From: Bacteroidales bacterium
GTDB lineage: Bacteria; Bacteroidota; Bacteroidia; Bacteroidales; Muribaculaceae
Length of the DNA stretch: 64,000 nt
Direction of reading: 5' to 3'
Assembly (NCBI GenBank): GCA_014800795.1
Contig: JAAVFL010000004.1
Location: forward strand, 124,001 to 188,000
Of the stretch, positions 21,068 to 30,598 are shown piece by piece (within the stretch, counting starts at the first letter, position 1; each line of letters begins with the position of its first letter). Position numbers and translations under genes: made by a program. The notes beneath the pieces are model-generated. The model searched no databases. It was not told the DNA's origin and saw only the letters and a program-made list of their open reading frames with translations.

Positions 21068-21102
21068 TCCGTTTCCTCTCTGAGGAAATTACCTGAATAT
21101 CC

Positions 21103-21149
21103 CGTCGGGGTGCAGTCTCAACCGAGACCGCATCCCGACGTTTTTTATT
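21103..21149 (+). terminator. Intrinsic terminator of the susCD operon
   Basis: CGTCGGGGTGCAGTCTC / GAGACCGCATCCCGACG followed by TTTTTT. Confidence 0.85.
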
Positions 21150-21481
21150 CAAAACCGGTGTCGCGTAGCGATTTTTATATATCGGTTCCGTCCACATCGC
21201 TAGAGTGTTGCAGAACATGAATCTCCACATTTTGTAGGGACGCACGGTTTGTGCAATGTCACTGACTTTGAATAATACCCAGTTCTGTACACCCTTCAGG
21301 CTAATGTAGCCCGACCCCTAAGGGCGCATTGCTATAATTACAACAGCCGCGCTGATATGCGTTGCGTCTGCAAGCGCACCGACGCTTCATATTTCTGAAG
21401 GATCGGCTACATACAGTATTCCGGTGGCGGAAACCGGAACCATGAATTTTTTCTACCCGTGGAACCGATAGTCTCATTACG

Positions 21482-21906
21482 GTGGAGGGGTGTGAATTTG
21501 TATTCGGATCAGACAATGTAATGTGGGTTGACAGCTCTGAGGTGGAGAGTAACGTGGTGTCGGTGGTCTACAACGGTTCCGGAGCTATTTGGGACAATGG
21601 TGGTGAAACGCTTGTTGTCGCGACGCACGGACCTGTGAAGAAGTCGCAGAAAACACCTAAAAGCGAGATTAAGAAAGCAGTTGCAAAAAGAAAAGAGTAT
21701 TACCTTGGTGAGGCGATCAAGGCTGCCCGCAAGGAGAAAAATATGACGCAGCAACTCGGCGAACTGATGGGGTGAAGAAGGCTCAGATAAGCCGAATAGA
21801 GAACGGGCGTTCGTTTAATCTGACTACGGTTGCCCGTGCGTTCAAGGCGATGGGGCTTCATGTGAATCTCGAGGTCGAGGGTGGCCTGAAAGTCGCCCTT
21901 TGGTAA
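21482..21906 (+). pseudogene. Degenerate HigB-HigA type II toxin-antitoxin remnant
   Basis: One frame reads HigB C-terminus-like ETLVVATHGPVKKSQKTPKSEIKKAVAKRKEYY running into HigA N-terminus-like LGEAIKAARKEKNMTQQLGELMG-stop. The next frame continues with VKKAQISRIENGRSFNLTTVARAFKAMGLHVNLEVEGGLKVALW. Confidence 0.7.
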
Positions 21907-21932
21907 GAGCGGTTCGCAGACTTATATCTCAC

Positions 21933-21985
21933 AAAAAAGGTGGCTGTGCAGTTCAGAAAACGAACGACACAGCCATCTTTTTTTG
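21933..21985. terminator. Bidirectional intrinsic terminator
   Basis: AAAAAAGGTGGCTGTG ... CACAGCCATCTTTTTTT hairpin between the HTH remnant and purB. Confidence 0.75.
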
Positions 21986-22011
21986 TATACTGATGTGGGG
22001 GGGAGATAGCG

Positions 22012-23385
22012 TCAGAAGCCTGTGTAGCTTGTGGGGGAGAGGCGGTGTAGCTCGGCGCGCACCTCATCGCTTACCTCAAGGGTGTCGATGAAAGCGGCGA
22101 TGCTTTCGGCTGTGACGGCGCTGTTGGTGCGTGTGAGCGCCTTCAGGGTCTCGTAGGGGTGAGGATATCCCTCGCGGCGTAGAATGGTCTGTATGCCTTC
22201 GGCAACGACGTTCCACATGCCTGCAAGGTCGCGGTCGATGGCGTCGCGGTTGAGCAGCAGTTTTCCGAGACCTTTGAGGGTAGAGCTGATGGCGATCACG
22301 GAGTGGGCCATAGGCACCCCTACGTTGCGCAACACAGTGGAGTCGGTGAGGTCGCGCTGCAGACGCGACACGGGGAGTTTCTGGGCGAGGTGGGCGTAGA
22401 TTGCATTGGCAATGCCTATGTTGCCCTCGGAGTTTTCAAAGTCGATGGGGTTTACCTTGTGGGGCATAGCTGATGAACCTACTTCGCCGGCCTTGATCTT
22501 CTGTTTGAAGTATTCCATGCTGACATACATCCATATGTCGCGGTCGAGGTCGAGGATGATGGTGTTGATGCGGCGCAGGGCATCGAAGAGCGCAGCCAGA
22601 TTGTCGTAATTGGATATCTGGGTGGTGTATGCCTCGCGTGCAATTCCGAGCTTGCCGCTGAGGAATTCTGCGGCGAATGCGGGCCATTCGTAGCCGGGAT
22701 ATGCCGCACGGTGGGCGTTGAAGTTGCCTGTGGCTCCGCCGAATTTGCCGCTGACTGGCACACTCCGGAGCTGTTTGATCTGCTCGCGCAGGCGATATAC
22801 ATATACCATCATCTCCTTGCCGAGGCGCGTAGGAGATGCCGGCTGGCCGTGGGTTTTGGCAAGCATGGGTATATCAGCCCATTCATTGGCTTTGGCTTCG
22901 AGAGCATCGACAAGTTCGCCGAGCAGGGGGAGAAACGATTCGTGGATGGCATCGCGCACCGACATGGGCACTGATGTGTTGTTGATATCCTGCGAGGTGA
23001 GGCCGAAATGTATGAACTCTTTCCACTGCTGGAGACCGAGACGGTCGAACTCTTCCTTAAGGAAATATTCCACAGCTTTCACATCGTGGTTTGTGATGGA
23101 TTCGTGGGCTTTGATGCGCTCGGCGTCGGCGATGGTGAAGTTGCGGTATATATCGCGCAGGCGGCCGAAAATCTCCTCTTTCGTGAGTTCCTTGCCGTTG
23201 TCGGTCATGCTCAGCGATTCGAGTTGCGGGAGCGGGAGTTCGGCCAGAGCGATGAAATATTCCACCTCAACTTTGACGCGGTAGCGTATAAGGGCGAATT
23301 CCGAGAAGTATTTGTCGAGATCCGCAGTTTTGCCGCGGTAGCGTCCGTCGACTGGAGAGATGGCTGTTAATGGGCTCAGTTCCAT
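22012..23385 (-). CDS. purB: Adenylosuccinate lyase
   Basis: 457 aa; MELSPLTAISPVDGRYRGKTADL and signature GSSAMPHKVNPIDFENSEGN. Confidence 0.97.
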   Translation of the reverse strand: MELSPLTAISPVDGRYRGKTADLDKYFSEFALIRYRVKVEVEYFIALAELPLPQLESLSMTDNGKELTKEEIFGRLRDIYRNFTIADAERIKAHESITNHDVKAVEYFLKEEFDRLGLQQWKEFIHFGLTSQDINNTSVPMSVRDAIHESFLPLLGELVDALEAKANEWADIPMLAKTHGQPASPTRLGKEMMVYVYRLREQIKQLRSVPVSGKFGGATGNFNAHRAAYPGYEWPAFAAEFLSGKLGIAREAYTTQISNYDNLAALFDALRRINTIILDLDRDIWMYVSMEYFKQKIKAGEVGSSAMPHKVNPIDFENSEGNIGIANAIYAHLAQKLPVSRLQRDLTDSTVLRNVGVPMAHSVIAISSTLKGLGKLLLNRDAIDRDLAGMWNVVAEGIQTILRREGYPHPYETLKALTRTNSAVTAESIAAFIDTLEVSDEVRAELHRLSPTSYTGF

Positions 23386-23488
23386 ATACTGAAGTTGTGT
23401 AAATTGGGTTATAATAGCGGCTTAGGTAAGCCTTGATGAGTTTTGCAATGCAAAGTTAGAAATTTTTTTGAAAATATTTACTGAAATA

Positions 23489-23520
23489 TTTGGAGGATAT
23501 AAAAAAAGTGCCTACCTTTG
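23489..23520 (+). promoter_or_regulatory. Promoter of the tRNA-Val pair
   Basis: TTTG at 23489 and TACCTTTG at 23513-23520, with 20-nt spacing. Confidence 0.65.
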
Positions 23521-23539
23521 CAACGCATTTGAGGCGAGA

Positions 23540-23614
23540 GGGCGCTTAGCTCAGCTGGTTCAGAGCGTCTGCCTTACAAGCAGAGGGTCGGCGGTTCGAA
23601 TCCGTCAGCGCCCA
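23540..23614 (+). tRNA. tRNA-Val (anticodon TAC)
   Basis: Cloverleaf GGGCGCT...AGCGCCC-A; anticodon loop CTTACAA; T-arm GGTTCGAATCC. Confidence 0.93.
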
Positions 23615-23736
23615 CAACCTTCTCTCATGCGATGCGTTTCGGCTCTGGAGAGAGCCTCCTTGCTGATAAAGCGAGGCTTTCTGTCGAGAGACAATGGAAG
23701 AAACAGCGCATGAAACTTCTCGCCTGATGCATTCAA

Positions 23737-23811
23737 GGGCGCTTAGCTCAGCTGGTTCAGAGCGTCTGCCTTACAAGCAGAGGGTCGGCGGTTCGAATCC
23801 GTCAGCGCCCA
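23737..23811 (+). tRNA. tRNA-Val (anticodon TAC), second identical copy
   Basis: 75 nt, identical to 23540-23614; followed by a CCA triplet in the DNA. Confidence 0.93.
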
Positions 23812-23818
23812 CCACTCC

Positions 23819-23854
23819 CAACCGAGGCCTCCGGAATTCCGGAGGCCTCGGTTG
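23819..23854. terminator. 36-bp perfect palindrome, probable terminator of the tRNA-Val pair
   Basis: CAACCGAGGCCTCCGGAATTCCGGAGGCCTCGGTTG is fully self-complementary. Confidence 0.6.
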
Positions 23855-23888
23855 CATTATGAGGATGGGGTAAGGTGGGGTCAGATGT

Positions 23889-24163
23889 AAAACCCGGTTG
23901 AAAAGGGTCAATATAAAAAACTGTTAAAAAGTTAAATATTTACCATCCCGGCGCCTTTAGGCGCCGCGATGGTAAATATGCGCTTGAATTCCGGATAGAG
24001 TCGGATAATCCACATAATCAAAATTTTTCCGTTAGCACTTCCGGATTGAGTCGTTTTAAGTGCTTGCAGTTGTTTCATGCGGCAGAGGTGTGCATATCTT
24101 TGCGGATACTTTAACAACCTATATTTTGTATAGCCCCGTTTTTTTACTTTTCAACCGGGTTTT
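23889..24163. mobile_element. Candidate MITE-like or decayed IS element with 17-bp terminal inverted repeats
   Basis: AAAACCCGGTTGAAAAG at 23889-23905 and its exact reverse complement CTTTTCAACCGGGTTTT at 24147-24163. Interior hairpin and no long ORF. Confidence 0.5.
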
Positions 24164-24200
24164 GAGACATTCCCCCTCCCTTAATATCATGCAAAAAGCA

Positions 24201-24235
24201 ATCAGGTCTGTCAACCGAAGGTTGACAGACCTGAT
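24201..24235 (-). terminator. Intrinsic terminator for tRNA-Pro(GGG)
   Basis: ATCAGGTCTGTCAACC-GAA-GGTTGACAGACCTGAT perfect 16-bp stem. Confidence 0.75.
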
Positions 24236-24239
24236 ATTG

Positions 24240-24313
24240 TCGGGGTGACTAGACTCGAACTAGCGACCTCACGCCCCCCAGACGCGTACTCTAACCAACT
24301 GAGCTACACCCCG
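24240..24313 (-). tRNA. tRNA-Pro (anticodon GGG)
   Basis: Reverse complement CGGGGTGTAGCTCAGTTGGTTAGAGTACGCGTCTGGGGGGCGTGAGGTCGCTAGTTCGAGTCTAGTCACCCCGA folds as a cloverleaf; anticodon loop CTGGGGG. Confidence 0.9.
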
Positions 24314-24510
24314 ATGGTGTGTTGGCGAGGGAACCCGTTTACGCTGTCGCTCGGGGGTGGCTGATGCCTGGCAGCGGGTTTATCCCTCAAAAGCGATGCA
24401 AAGGTAGGGAGTTTTTTTTATCTGTGCAAATATTTGGCAAAAAAAATGCCGGAGCGGCTGAAATATTTCTTTCAGCACGTTCCGGCTAAAGGTGTGTATG
24501 GAGGAGGCAA

Positions 24511-26556
24511 TTACCAGATTACCACCTGCTCGGCAGCGGGGAGGTAGAGTTTATCGCCCTCCTTGATTCCGAATGCCTCGAAGAAGGGTACGATGTTGCG
24601 CAGGGTTACGTTCACGCGGTTTTCGGCCAGAGAGTGAACGTCGCCTATGGTCAGATTGCGTTTCTCTTCGTCGCGCATGTTGGTAGCCCAGATGTTGGCG
24701 TAGTTGAGGTAGAAGGCCTGCGCGGGTGTGAAACCGTCGATGAGCGCGGCTTCCGATTCCACATCCACTCCCTTGCGCTTCTGCGCGTCGAGGAATGCGG
24801 TGCGTGAGATGCGGAGGCCACCCTGGTCGGCAATGTTTTCGCCCATTGTATAGGTTCCGTTGGCAAAGAGGCCGGGGAGTATCTCAACGGCGTCAAACTG
24901 TTTCCCGAGTTTGGCGGTGAGCTCTTCGAAGCTCTTGGCGTCCTCTTCAGTCCACCAGTTGGTCATGTTGCCTTTAGAGTCGAAGTTGCGGCCCTGGTCG
25001 TCGAATCCGTGGGTCATTTCGTGGCCTATCACCACGCCGATGCCGCCGTAATTCTCTGCGTCGGATGCTTCGGGGTCGAAGAATGGATTCTGGAGTATGG
25101 CAGCCGGGAATACAATTTCGTTGGCCATGGGGTTGTAGTATGCGTTGACGGTCTGAGGTGTCATGCCCCATTCCGATTTGTCGACGGGCTTGCCCCATTT
25201 GGCGAGCTGCTCATCGTTGTGCCACATCGAAGCATTGTGTACGTTGCGGTAGTATGAGAGCTTGGGGTCGATCTCCATCGAGGAGTAGTCTTTCCACTTG
25301 TCGGGATATCCGATCTTTACGGTGAACGAGTTGAGTTTTTCGATGGCCTTGAGTTTTGTTTCGTCGGTCATCCAGGGGAGGTTGATGATGTGCTTTCCGA
25401 GAGCCACGCGCAGATTGCCTACAAGGTCGAGCATCTTCTGCTTCGAGGTTTCAGGGAAATATTTCTCGACATAGAGGCGGCCTATAGCTTCACCCATGTA
25501 GCTGTCGGGCACACCGAGGGCGCGTTTCCAGAGCGGACGCTGTTCCTGCACACCGGAACGCACTTTTGCAAATTCAAAACTGGTATCGGTGAATTTCTCG
25601 CTGAGATAGGGAGCGGCCTGGGCTACATATTTCCAAAGATAGTAGTCTTTGATCTCGCGGTCGGTGAGCGATGCAATGAGGTTGTCGGCCTGCTGCAGCC
25701 CCTTGGTTTCGGTTACGATGAAGTCTGCGGGAGTGTCGATATTCATGGTCTCGATGAAGAAGCGGTCCCAGTTGATGTGGGGATACTGCTCCTTGAGTTC
25801 GGCGAGAGTGCGGGGGTTGTACATGCGTGTGATGTCGCGGCTCTCCTCGCGGGTAAGAGCTGAATCGGCGATCGCAGTCTCGATCTTCATCACATTCTTC
25901 ATGATTCGCTGCGCGTCTTTCTTCTTGTAACCGGCGTTCATCATCTGGTCGACGATGAGTTTCTGATATGCGTTGCGTATGCGTGTGGTTTCTTTGTCGG
26001 TCTTGAGGTAGTAGTCGCGGTCGCCCATACCCATCGATCCGCCGCTCACATACATGGCGTAGCTGTTCGAATCCATCATATCCTCCATAGGGCCTGCGCC
26101 GAAGAACGGGCTCGAATAGTATTTGTGCATCCACAGCAGGAGGTCGTCCATTCCTTCATGGTCGGTTTCCTCGATCTTGCGGAGGTCGTCGACGATGGGG
26201 GCGATATCGTCGGCGTTGCGGCGGTCAAGATCCATGCCCTGCGAATACAGGGTCCAGATTTTGTATGCGTTGGTTCCCGGTTCGGGGTTGGTGGCGCCGA
26301 GATTCAGCACGATCTCCTTAACCTTTGCCTCGGCCGAGTCAGCCAGGATGTTGAACACGCCGTAGCGTGCGTATTCGGCAGTGAGGGGGTGGGAATCCAT
26401 CCATCCCTTGTTCACATGCATGTAGAAATCTTCGCCGGCAGGGATCGCGTTGTCCATGTATGCCGGATTGACGCTTCTGAGGTGTTCGGCGTTCGCAGCC
26501 GTTCCTGAAGCGATAGCCAGAGCTGCCATTGCCATGAGAGGTTTGATGATTTTCAT
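24511..26556 (-). CDS. M13 family metallopeptidase (neprilysin/PepO-like)
   Basis: Zn motif VIGHEMTHGFDDQGRNFD, NAYYNPMANEIVFPAAIL, ENIADQGG. Confidence 0.95.
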   Translation of the reverse strand: MKIIKPLMAMAALAIASGTAANAEHLRSVNPAYMDNAIPAGEDFYMHVNKGWMDSHPLTAEYARYGVFNILADSAEAKVKEIVLNLGATNPEPGTNAYKIWTLYSQGMDLDRRNADDIAPIVDDLRKIEETDHEGMDDLLLWMHKYYSSPFFGAGPMEDMMDSNSYAMYVSGGSMGMGDRDYYLKTDKETTRIRNAYQKLIVDQMMNAGYKKKDAQRIMKNVMKIETAIADSALTREESRDITRMYNPRTLAELKEQYPHINWDRFFIETMNIDTPADFIVTETKGLQQADNLIASLTDREIKDYYLWKYVAQAAPYLSEKFTDTSFEFAKVRSGVQEQRPLWKRALGVPDSYMGEAIGRLYVEKYFPETSKQKMLDLVGNLRVALGKHIINLPWMTDETKLKAIEKLNSFTVKIGYPDKWKDYSSMEIDPKLSYYRNVHNASMWHNDEQLAKWGKPVDKSEWGMTPQTVNAYYNPMANEIVFPAAILQNPFFDPEASDAENYGGIGVVIGHEMTHGFDDQGRNFDSKGNMTNWWTEEDAKSFEELTAKLGKQFDAVEILPGLFANGTYTMGENIADQGGLRISRTAFLDAQKRKGVDVESEAALIDGFTPAQAFYLNYANIWATNMRDEEKRNLTIGDVHSLAENRVNVTLRNIVPFFEAFGIKEGDKLYLPAAEQVVIW

Positions 26557-26621
26557 TTCTGTGGGTAGTTATATGATTTCTGTTGTTTCTTTACTTATCA
26601 GACGCTATATAAGCGGTAGAG

Positions 26622-27725
26622 TTACACGTTGAAGCGGAAATGCATTATATCGCCGTCTTGAACGACATATTCCTTACCTTCCACGCCGAGTTTGCCGGCT
26701 TCTTTAACTCCGGTTTCACCTCCGAGGTTCACGTAATCGTCGTATTTGATAACTTCGGCACGGATGAAACCTTTCTCGAAGTCGGTATGGATCACTCCGG
26801 CGCATTGCGGGGCTTTCGCACCGCGCAGGAATGTCCATGCGCGCACCTCGTCAGCCCCGGCAGTGAAGAATGTCTGTAGGTTGAGCAGGGCATAAGCCGA
26901 GCGGATGAGGCGTGCCACCCCCGATTCCTCCAGTCCTATCTCGTTGAGGAATTCCTGACGTTCCTCATATGTGTCGAGTTCGGCGATGTCGGCCTCGGTC
27001 TGTGCGGCGACAATGAGCAGCTGGGCGTTTTCCCCTTCGATGGCCTTTCGTACAGCGTCGACATATTTGTTCCCGTTTACGGCTGAAGCGTCGTCGACAT
27101 TACATACGTACAGAACCGGTTTTGAGGTGAGAAGGAATAGTTCGCGTGCGAACTTACGTTCGTCGGGAGTGTCAAGTTCTACAGTACGCGCGGGTTTTCC
27201 CTGGTCGAGCGCTTCCTTGAAGCGGCACAGAACGTCGTACTGCATTTTCGCAACCTTGTCGCCTCCGGTCTGAGCCTGCTTCTGGGTGCGTGCTATACGG
27301 CCTTCGATTGTCTCGAGGTCTTTGAGCTGCAGTTCATAGTCTATGATCTCCTTGTCGCGGACGGGATCTATTGAACCGTCGACATGAGTTATATTGTCGT
27401 TGTCGAAGCAGCGGAGCACATGGATTATTGCGTCGGTCTCGCGGATGTTGGCGAGGAACTTGTTGCCTAGACCTTCACCTTTCGACGCGCCTTTCACCAG
27501 GCCGGCGATGTCGACTATCTCAACGGTAGCGGGAACCACACTTTTGGGCTGGCACATCTCCACGAGCTTGTTGAGACGGTCGTCGGGCACGGTTATGACC
27601 CCTACGTTGGGTTCGATTGTACAGAAAGGAAAGTTTGCCGACTGTGCCTTGGCGTTCGACAGACAGTTAAAAAGAGTGGACTTTCCCACATTGGGCAGCC
27701 CTACGATTCCACATTGCAATGCCAT
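26622..27725 (-). CDS. ychF: Redox-regulated ATPase YchF
   Basis: 367 aa; [42 protein letters not shown]. Confidence 0.97.
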   Translation of the reverse strand: MALQCGIVGLPNVGKSTLFNCLSNAKAQSANFPFCTIEPNVGVITVPDDRLNKLVEMCQPKSVVPATVEIVDIAGLVKGASKGEGLGNKFLANIRETDAIIHVLRCFDNDNITHVDGSIDPVRDKEIIDYELQLKDLETIEGRIARTQKQAQTGGDKVAKMQYDVLCRFKEALDQGKPARTVELDTPDERKFARELFLLTSKPVLYVCNVDDASAVNGNKYVDAVRKAIEGENAQLLIVAAQTEADIAELDTYEERQEFLNEIGLEESGVARLIRSAYALLNLQTFFTAGADEVRAWTFLRGAKAPQCAGVIHTDFEKGFIRAEVIKYDDYVNLGGETGVKEAGKLGVEGKEYVVQDGDIMHFRFNV

Positions 27726-28145
27726 ATATCTCTGTTTTCTGAGTTTACTTTATCAAAATAATCGGAGTGTAGTGTGCAACACCCTGAAAGCGACTGCAAA
27801 GATACGAAAAAAAGAGGGGCGGGGCAAATACCCGCGCAGTGATGCAGGTGGTTGGCTGCGGTAAAAATTCCGGACTGTTGCCGGTAGGTTGCATGCTGTA
27901 GGTCTGGTCTGACGGGTATGTCGGGAAAGACATGTGGCGGAGATTGCAGCTACGGTTTAAGAATCGGGAAAAAGTGTGAATAAATAATAAAGATGGTGAC
28001 AATTCGGCTGAAAAAACTTAAATTTGTGATTTGTGAATCATCCGCCTGTATGAGCGGGATGTTCTAAAGTAAGTCAAGGGGGATTATTTCGATGATATGA
28101 AAATAATTTCCATGACTCCGAGATGAAGTTTATACCGATAAGAAT

Positions 28146-28631
28146 ATGTCGACATTACTGCTTATAGCCGGTGCGCTTATGCTGAGCGCAGGTGTGGTGG
28201 AGGCCTTCCGCCATCCATCTTCAGGCGCTATGTTTTCGTTTGCAGGATTGGTGGCCATGTGGGACAGCGGTCATCTCCCGGGCATTACGGGTCAGGCGAT
28301 ACTGTTCTGGGCCATAGCTGTAATGATACTTTTCGGAATAAGACTTGCCGGAGGTGATACCGCAGCCTCTTATCCGGCCTCGGCCCGTTACTACATAGCG
28401 GGTGGAGCTATGGCGGGAATGCTTGCCGGGCTGACTCTCGGTCAGAGCGGCATGATCGTCGGCTCGGCGCTCGGGGCGGTAGTGGCCGCTGTCGCGTGGA
28501 GCCGCACTCCTGCGGGCCGAAGCTCTATGACGGGGTTGTGGCGGCTGACGGCGGCAGCCGGATTCCCCTCCGTAATAACAATGACGCTCGTAGGGCTGGC
28601 GCTGGGACAATTGGTAGCCGGCAATTGGTAG
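28146..28631 (+). CDS. Hypothetical multi-pass membrane protein
   Basis: 161 aa, highly hydrophobic Gly/Ala-rich helices; same strand as and just upstream of the DUF4919 gene. Confidence 0.6.
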   Translation: MSTLLLIAGALMLSAGVVEAFRHPSSGAMFSFAGLVAMWDSGHLPGITGQAILFWAIAVMILFGIRLAGGDTAASYPASARYYIAGGAMAGMLAGLTLGQSGMIVGSALGAVVAAVAWSRTPAGRSSMTGLWRLTAAAGFPSVITMTLVGLALGQLVAGNW

Positions 28632-28699
28632 CCGGCAGCAAGAGAAGATGGGACGGTGGGGCGATTAATGGTTTGGGTATATCTCAAGAAGTGAATGAA

Positions 28700-29482
28700 A
28701 TGAAGAAGATATTTCTCTACATATTTGCGCTTTTAGCGATAGCGACAGGCGCTGCGACAGCCCGTAGCGCCACACCTGCGACAGCCAAGGCCGTGCCACC
28801 TCGTCCGACGGCTCCGGCGGCCCAACCGGCTGCTCACAATCAGGATAAAAAACTGACTCCGGAAGCACCGGATCTCGATAAAATCAAGAAAGAGGTTCTG
28901 AATCCGAAATCGTCATATTATTATCCGAAACTGATGGAGAGATACGAGAAGAACGAGACCGTGATGAATCTCGACGATTACCGTCACCTCTACTATGGCT
29001 ATCTTTTTCAGGAGGATTTCAATCCGTACCGCCACTCGGAGGCATCCACGAAAAACGAGAACCTCTACTACAAGCAGAATCATACCCGCGCCGAGCTCGA
29101 CTCCATAATCACCTACGCGAAGGAGGCGCTTGCCGACAATCCGTTCAATCTATCGCAGATGAACTTTCTTATATATGCCCTCAGGGCACGCGGAAAAGTG
29201 AATCTCGCAAACATATGGCAGTATCGCCTCAATCATCTGCTTCAGGCGATAGTATCATCGGGAACAGGTGCCGATATGGAGAACGCGTGGTTCGTGATCG
29301 ATCCTCGCCATGAATATAATATCATAAACTTCCAGAACGCAGTTGCAAAGCAGCAGCAATATGAGGAACCATATTTCGACCGGATAGAGGTAGAGAAAAA
29401 GGGAGGAAAGGAGAGTGCCACCTATTATTTCAATATCCGGAATCTGCTTGAGGAGTATTATCGCAAGTTTCCCGACAACTGA
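28700..29482 (+). CDS. DUF4919 domain-containing secreted protein
   Basis: Signal peptide from internal start MKKIFLYIFALLAIATG; YRHLYYGYLFQEDFNPY and NPFNLSQMNFLIYALRARGK motifs. Confidence 0.8.
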   Translation: MKKIFLYIFALLAIATGAATARSATPATAKAVPPRPTAPAAQPAAHNQDKKLTPEAPDLDKIKKEVLNPKSSYYYPKLMERYEKNETVMNLDDYRHLYYGYLFQEDFNPYRHSEASTKNENLYYKQNHTRAELDSIITYAKEALADNPFNLSQMNFLIYALRARGKVNLANIWQYRLNHLLQAIVSSGTGADMENAWFVIDPRHEYNIINFQNAVAKQQQYEEPYFDRIEVEKKGGKESATYYFNIRNLLEEYYRKFPDN

Positions 29483-29559
29483 CAGTGGCAGCGGGTGAAT
29501 ATTCCATCGTCAGAGACTGTAAATGAATTCAAAACAAGACTTATCACATCATCATCATC

Positions 29560-30576
29560 ATGCGCATAGGAGATATTGACCTTGGAGACAGGCCGGTGAT
29601 GCTTGCACCTATGGAGGATGTCACCGATCAGTCGTTCCGTCTTATCTGCAAGGAACTTGGTGCGGATATGACCTATTCGGAGTTTGTTTCGGCCGATGCA
29701 TTGATAAGAAACATCGCCGCAACCACCCGAAAACTACATATCGAACCGGCCGAACGTCCTACAGCCATTCAGATCTACGGCCGCGAGGTTGAACCGATGG
29801 TGGAGGCTGCCCGAATAGTGGAGGCCGCCCGTCCCGATGTGCTCGATATCAACTTCGGCTGTCCGGTTAAAAAGGTCGCCGGCAAGGGAGCCGGTGCGGG
29901 AATGTTACGCGACATTCCGAAGATGCTTGAAATTACCCGCGAGGTAGTGAAAGCTGTGAGTGTGCCTGTGACTGTAAAGACCCGCCTCGGCTGGGATCAT
30001 AACCAGAAAATAATAGTGGAGCTTGCGGAGCAGCTTCAGGATTGCGGAATCAAGGCTCTTACCGTTCACGGCCGAACCCGCTCACAGATGTATACAGGCG
30101 AAGCCGATTGGGAAATGATAGCCCGTGTGAAAGAAAATCCGCGGCTTAACATCCCGGTGATAGGCAACGGCGATATCACCACCCCCGAAAAACTGGTGGA
30201 GGCATTCGACAGATATGGAGTGGATGGAGTTATGGTTGGCCGCGCCGCGATAGGCAATCCATGGATCTTCCACGACATGAAGCAGACCCTGCTCCACGGT
30301 AATGTTCCCGAACCCCTTACGCTCCATCAGAAATTCGGGATACTCCGACGGCAGATCGACGAGAGTATCGACCGCATAGATGAATATCGCGGTATACTGC
30401 ATATCAGGCGCCATCTGGCGGTAAGCTCATTGTTCAAAGGGTTACCTTTCTTCCGCGAGACGCGCATAAGAATGCTACGGGCCAATACGAAAGCAGAGCT
30501 TTTCGAGATAATAGACGAAGTGGAGAAAATGCGAACCGAAAATGTCGTGTCAGAGGTTACGCCACCAATGGAATAA
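29560..30576 (+). CDS. dusB: tRNA-dihydrouridine synthase DusB
   Basis: LAPMEDVTDQSFRLICKELGADMTYSEFVSADAL; DINFGCPVKKVAGKGAGAGML. Confidence 0.95.
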   Translation: MRIGDIDLGDRPVMLAPMEDVTDQSFRLICKELGADMTYSEFVSADALIRNIAATTRKLHIEPAERPTAIQIYGREVEPMVEAARIVEAARPDVLDINFGCPVKKVAGKGAGAGMLRDIPKMLEITREVVKAVSVPVTVKTRLGWDHNQKIIVELAEQLQDCGIKALTVHGRTRSQMYTGEADWEMIARVKENPRLNIPVIGNGDITTPEKLVEAFDRYGVDGVMVGRAAIGNPWIFHDMKQTLLHGNVPEPLTLHQKFGILRRQIDESIDRIDEYRGILHIRRHLAVSSLFKGLPFFRETRIRMLRANTKAELFEIIDEVEKMRTENVVSEVTPPME

Positions 30577-30598
30577 CAGATCTTTAATCACATTGCTT

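Noticed and set aside
23468-23713. 81-aa plus-strand ORF over tRNA-Val
   Set aside because: Translation of the tRNA (RLAQLVQSVCLTSRGSAVRIRQRP), a classical spurious ORF.
25574-26134. 186-aa ORF in an alternative frame of the M13 peptidase gene
   Set aside because: Arg/His-rich composition typical of an out-of-frame translation.
28496-28699. N-terminal extension of the DUF4919 ORF
   Set aside because: A GTG-initiated extension overlapping the upstream membrane protein. The internal ATG begins a proper signal peptide, so 28700 was used.
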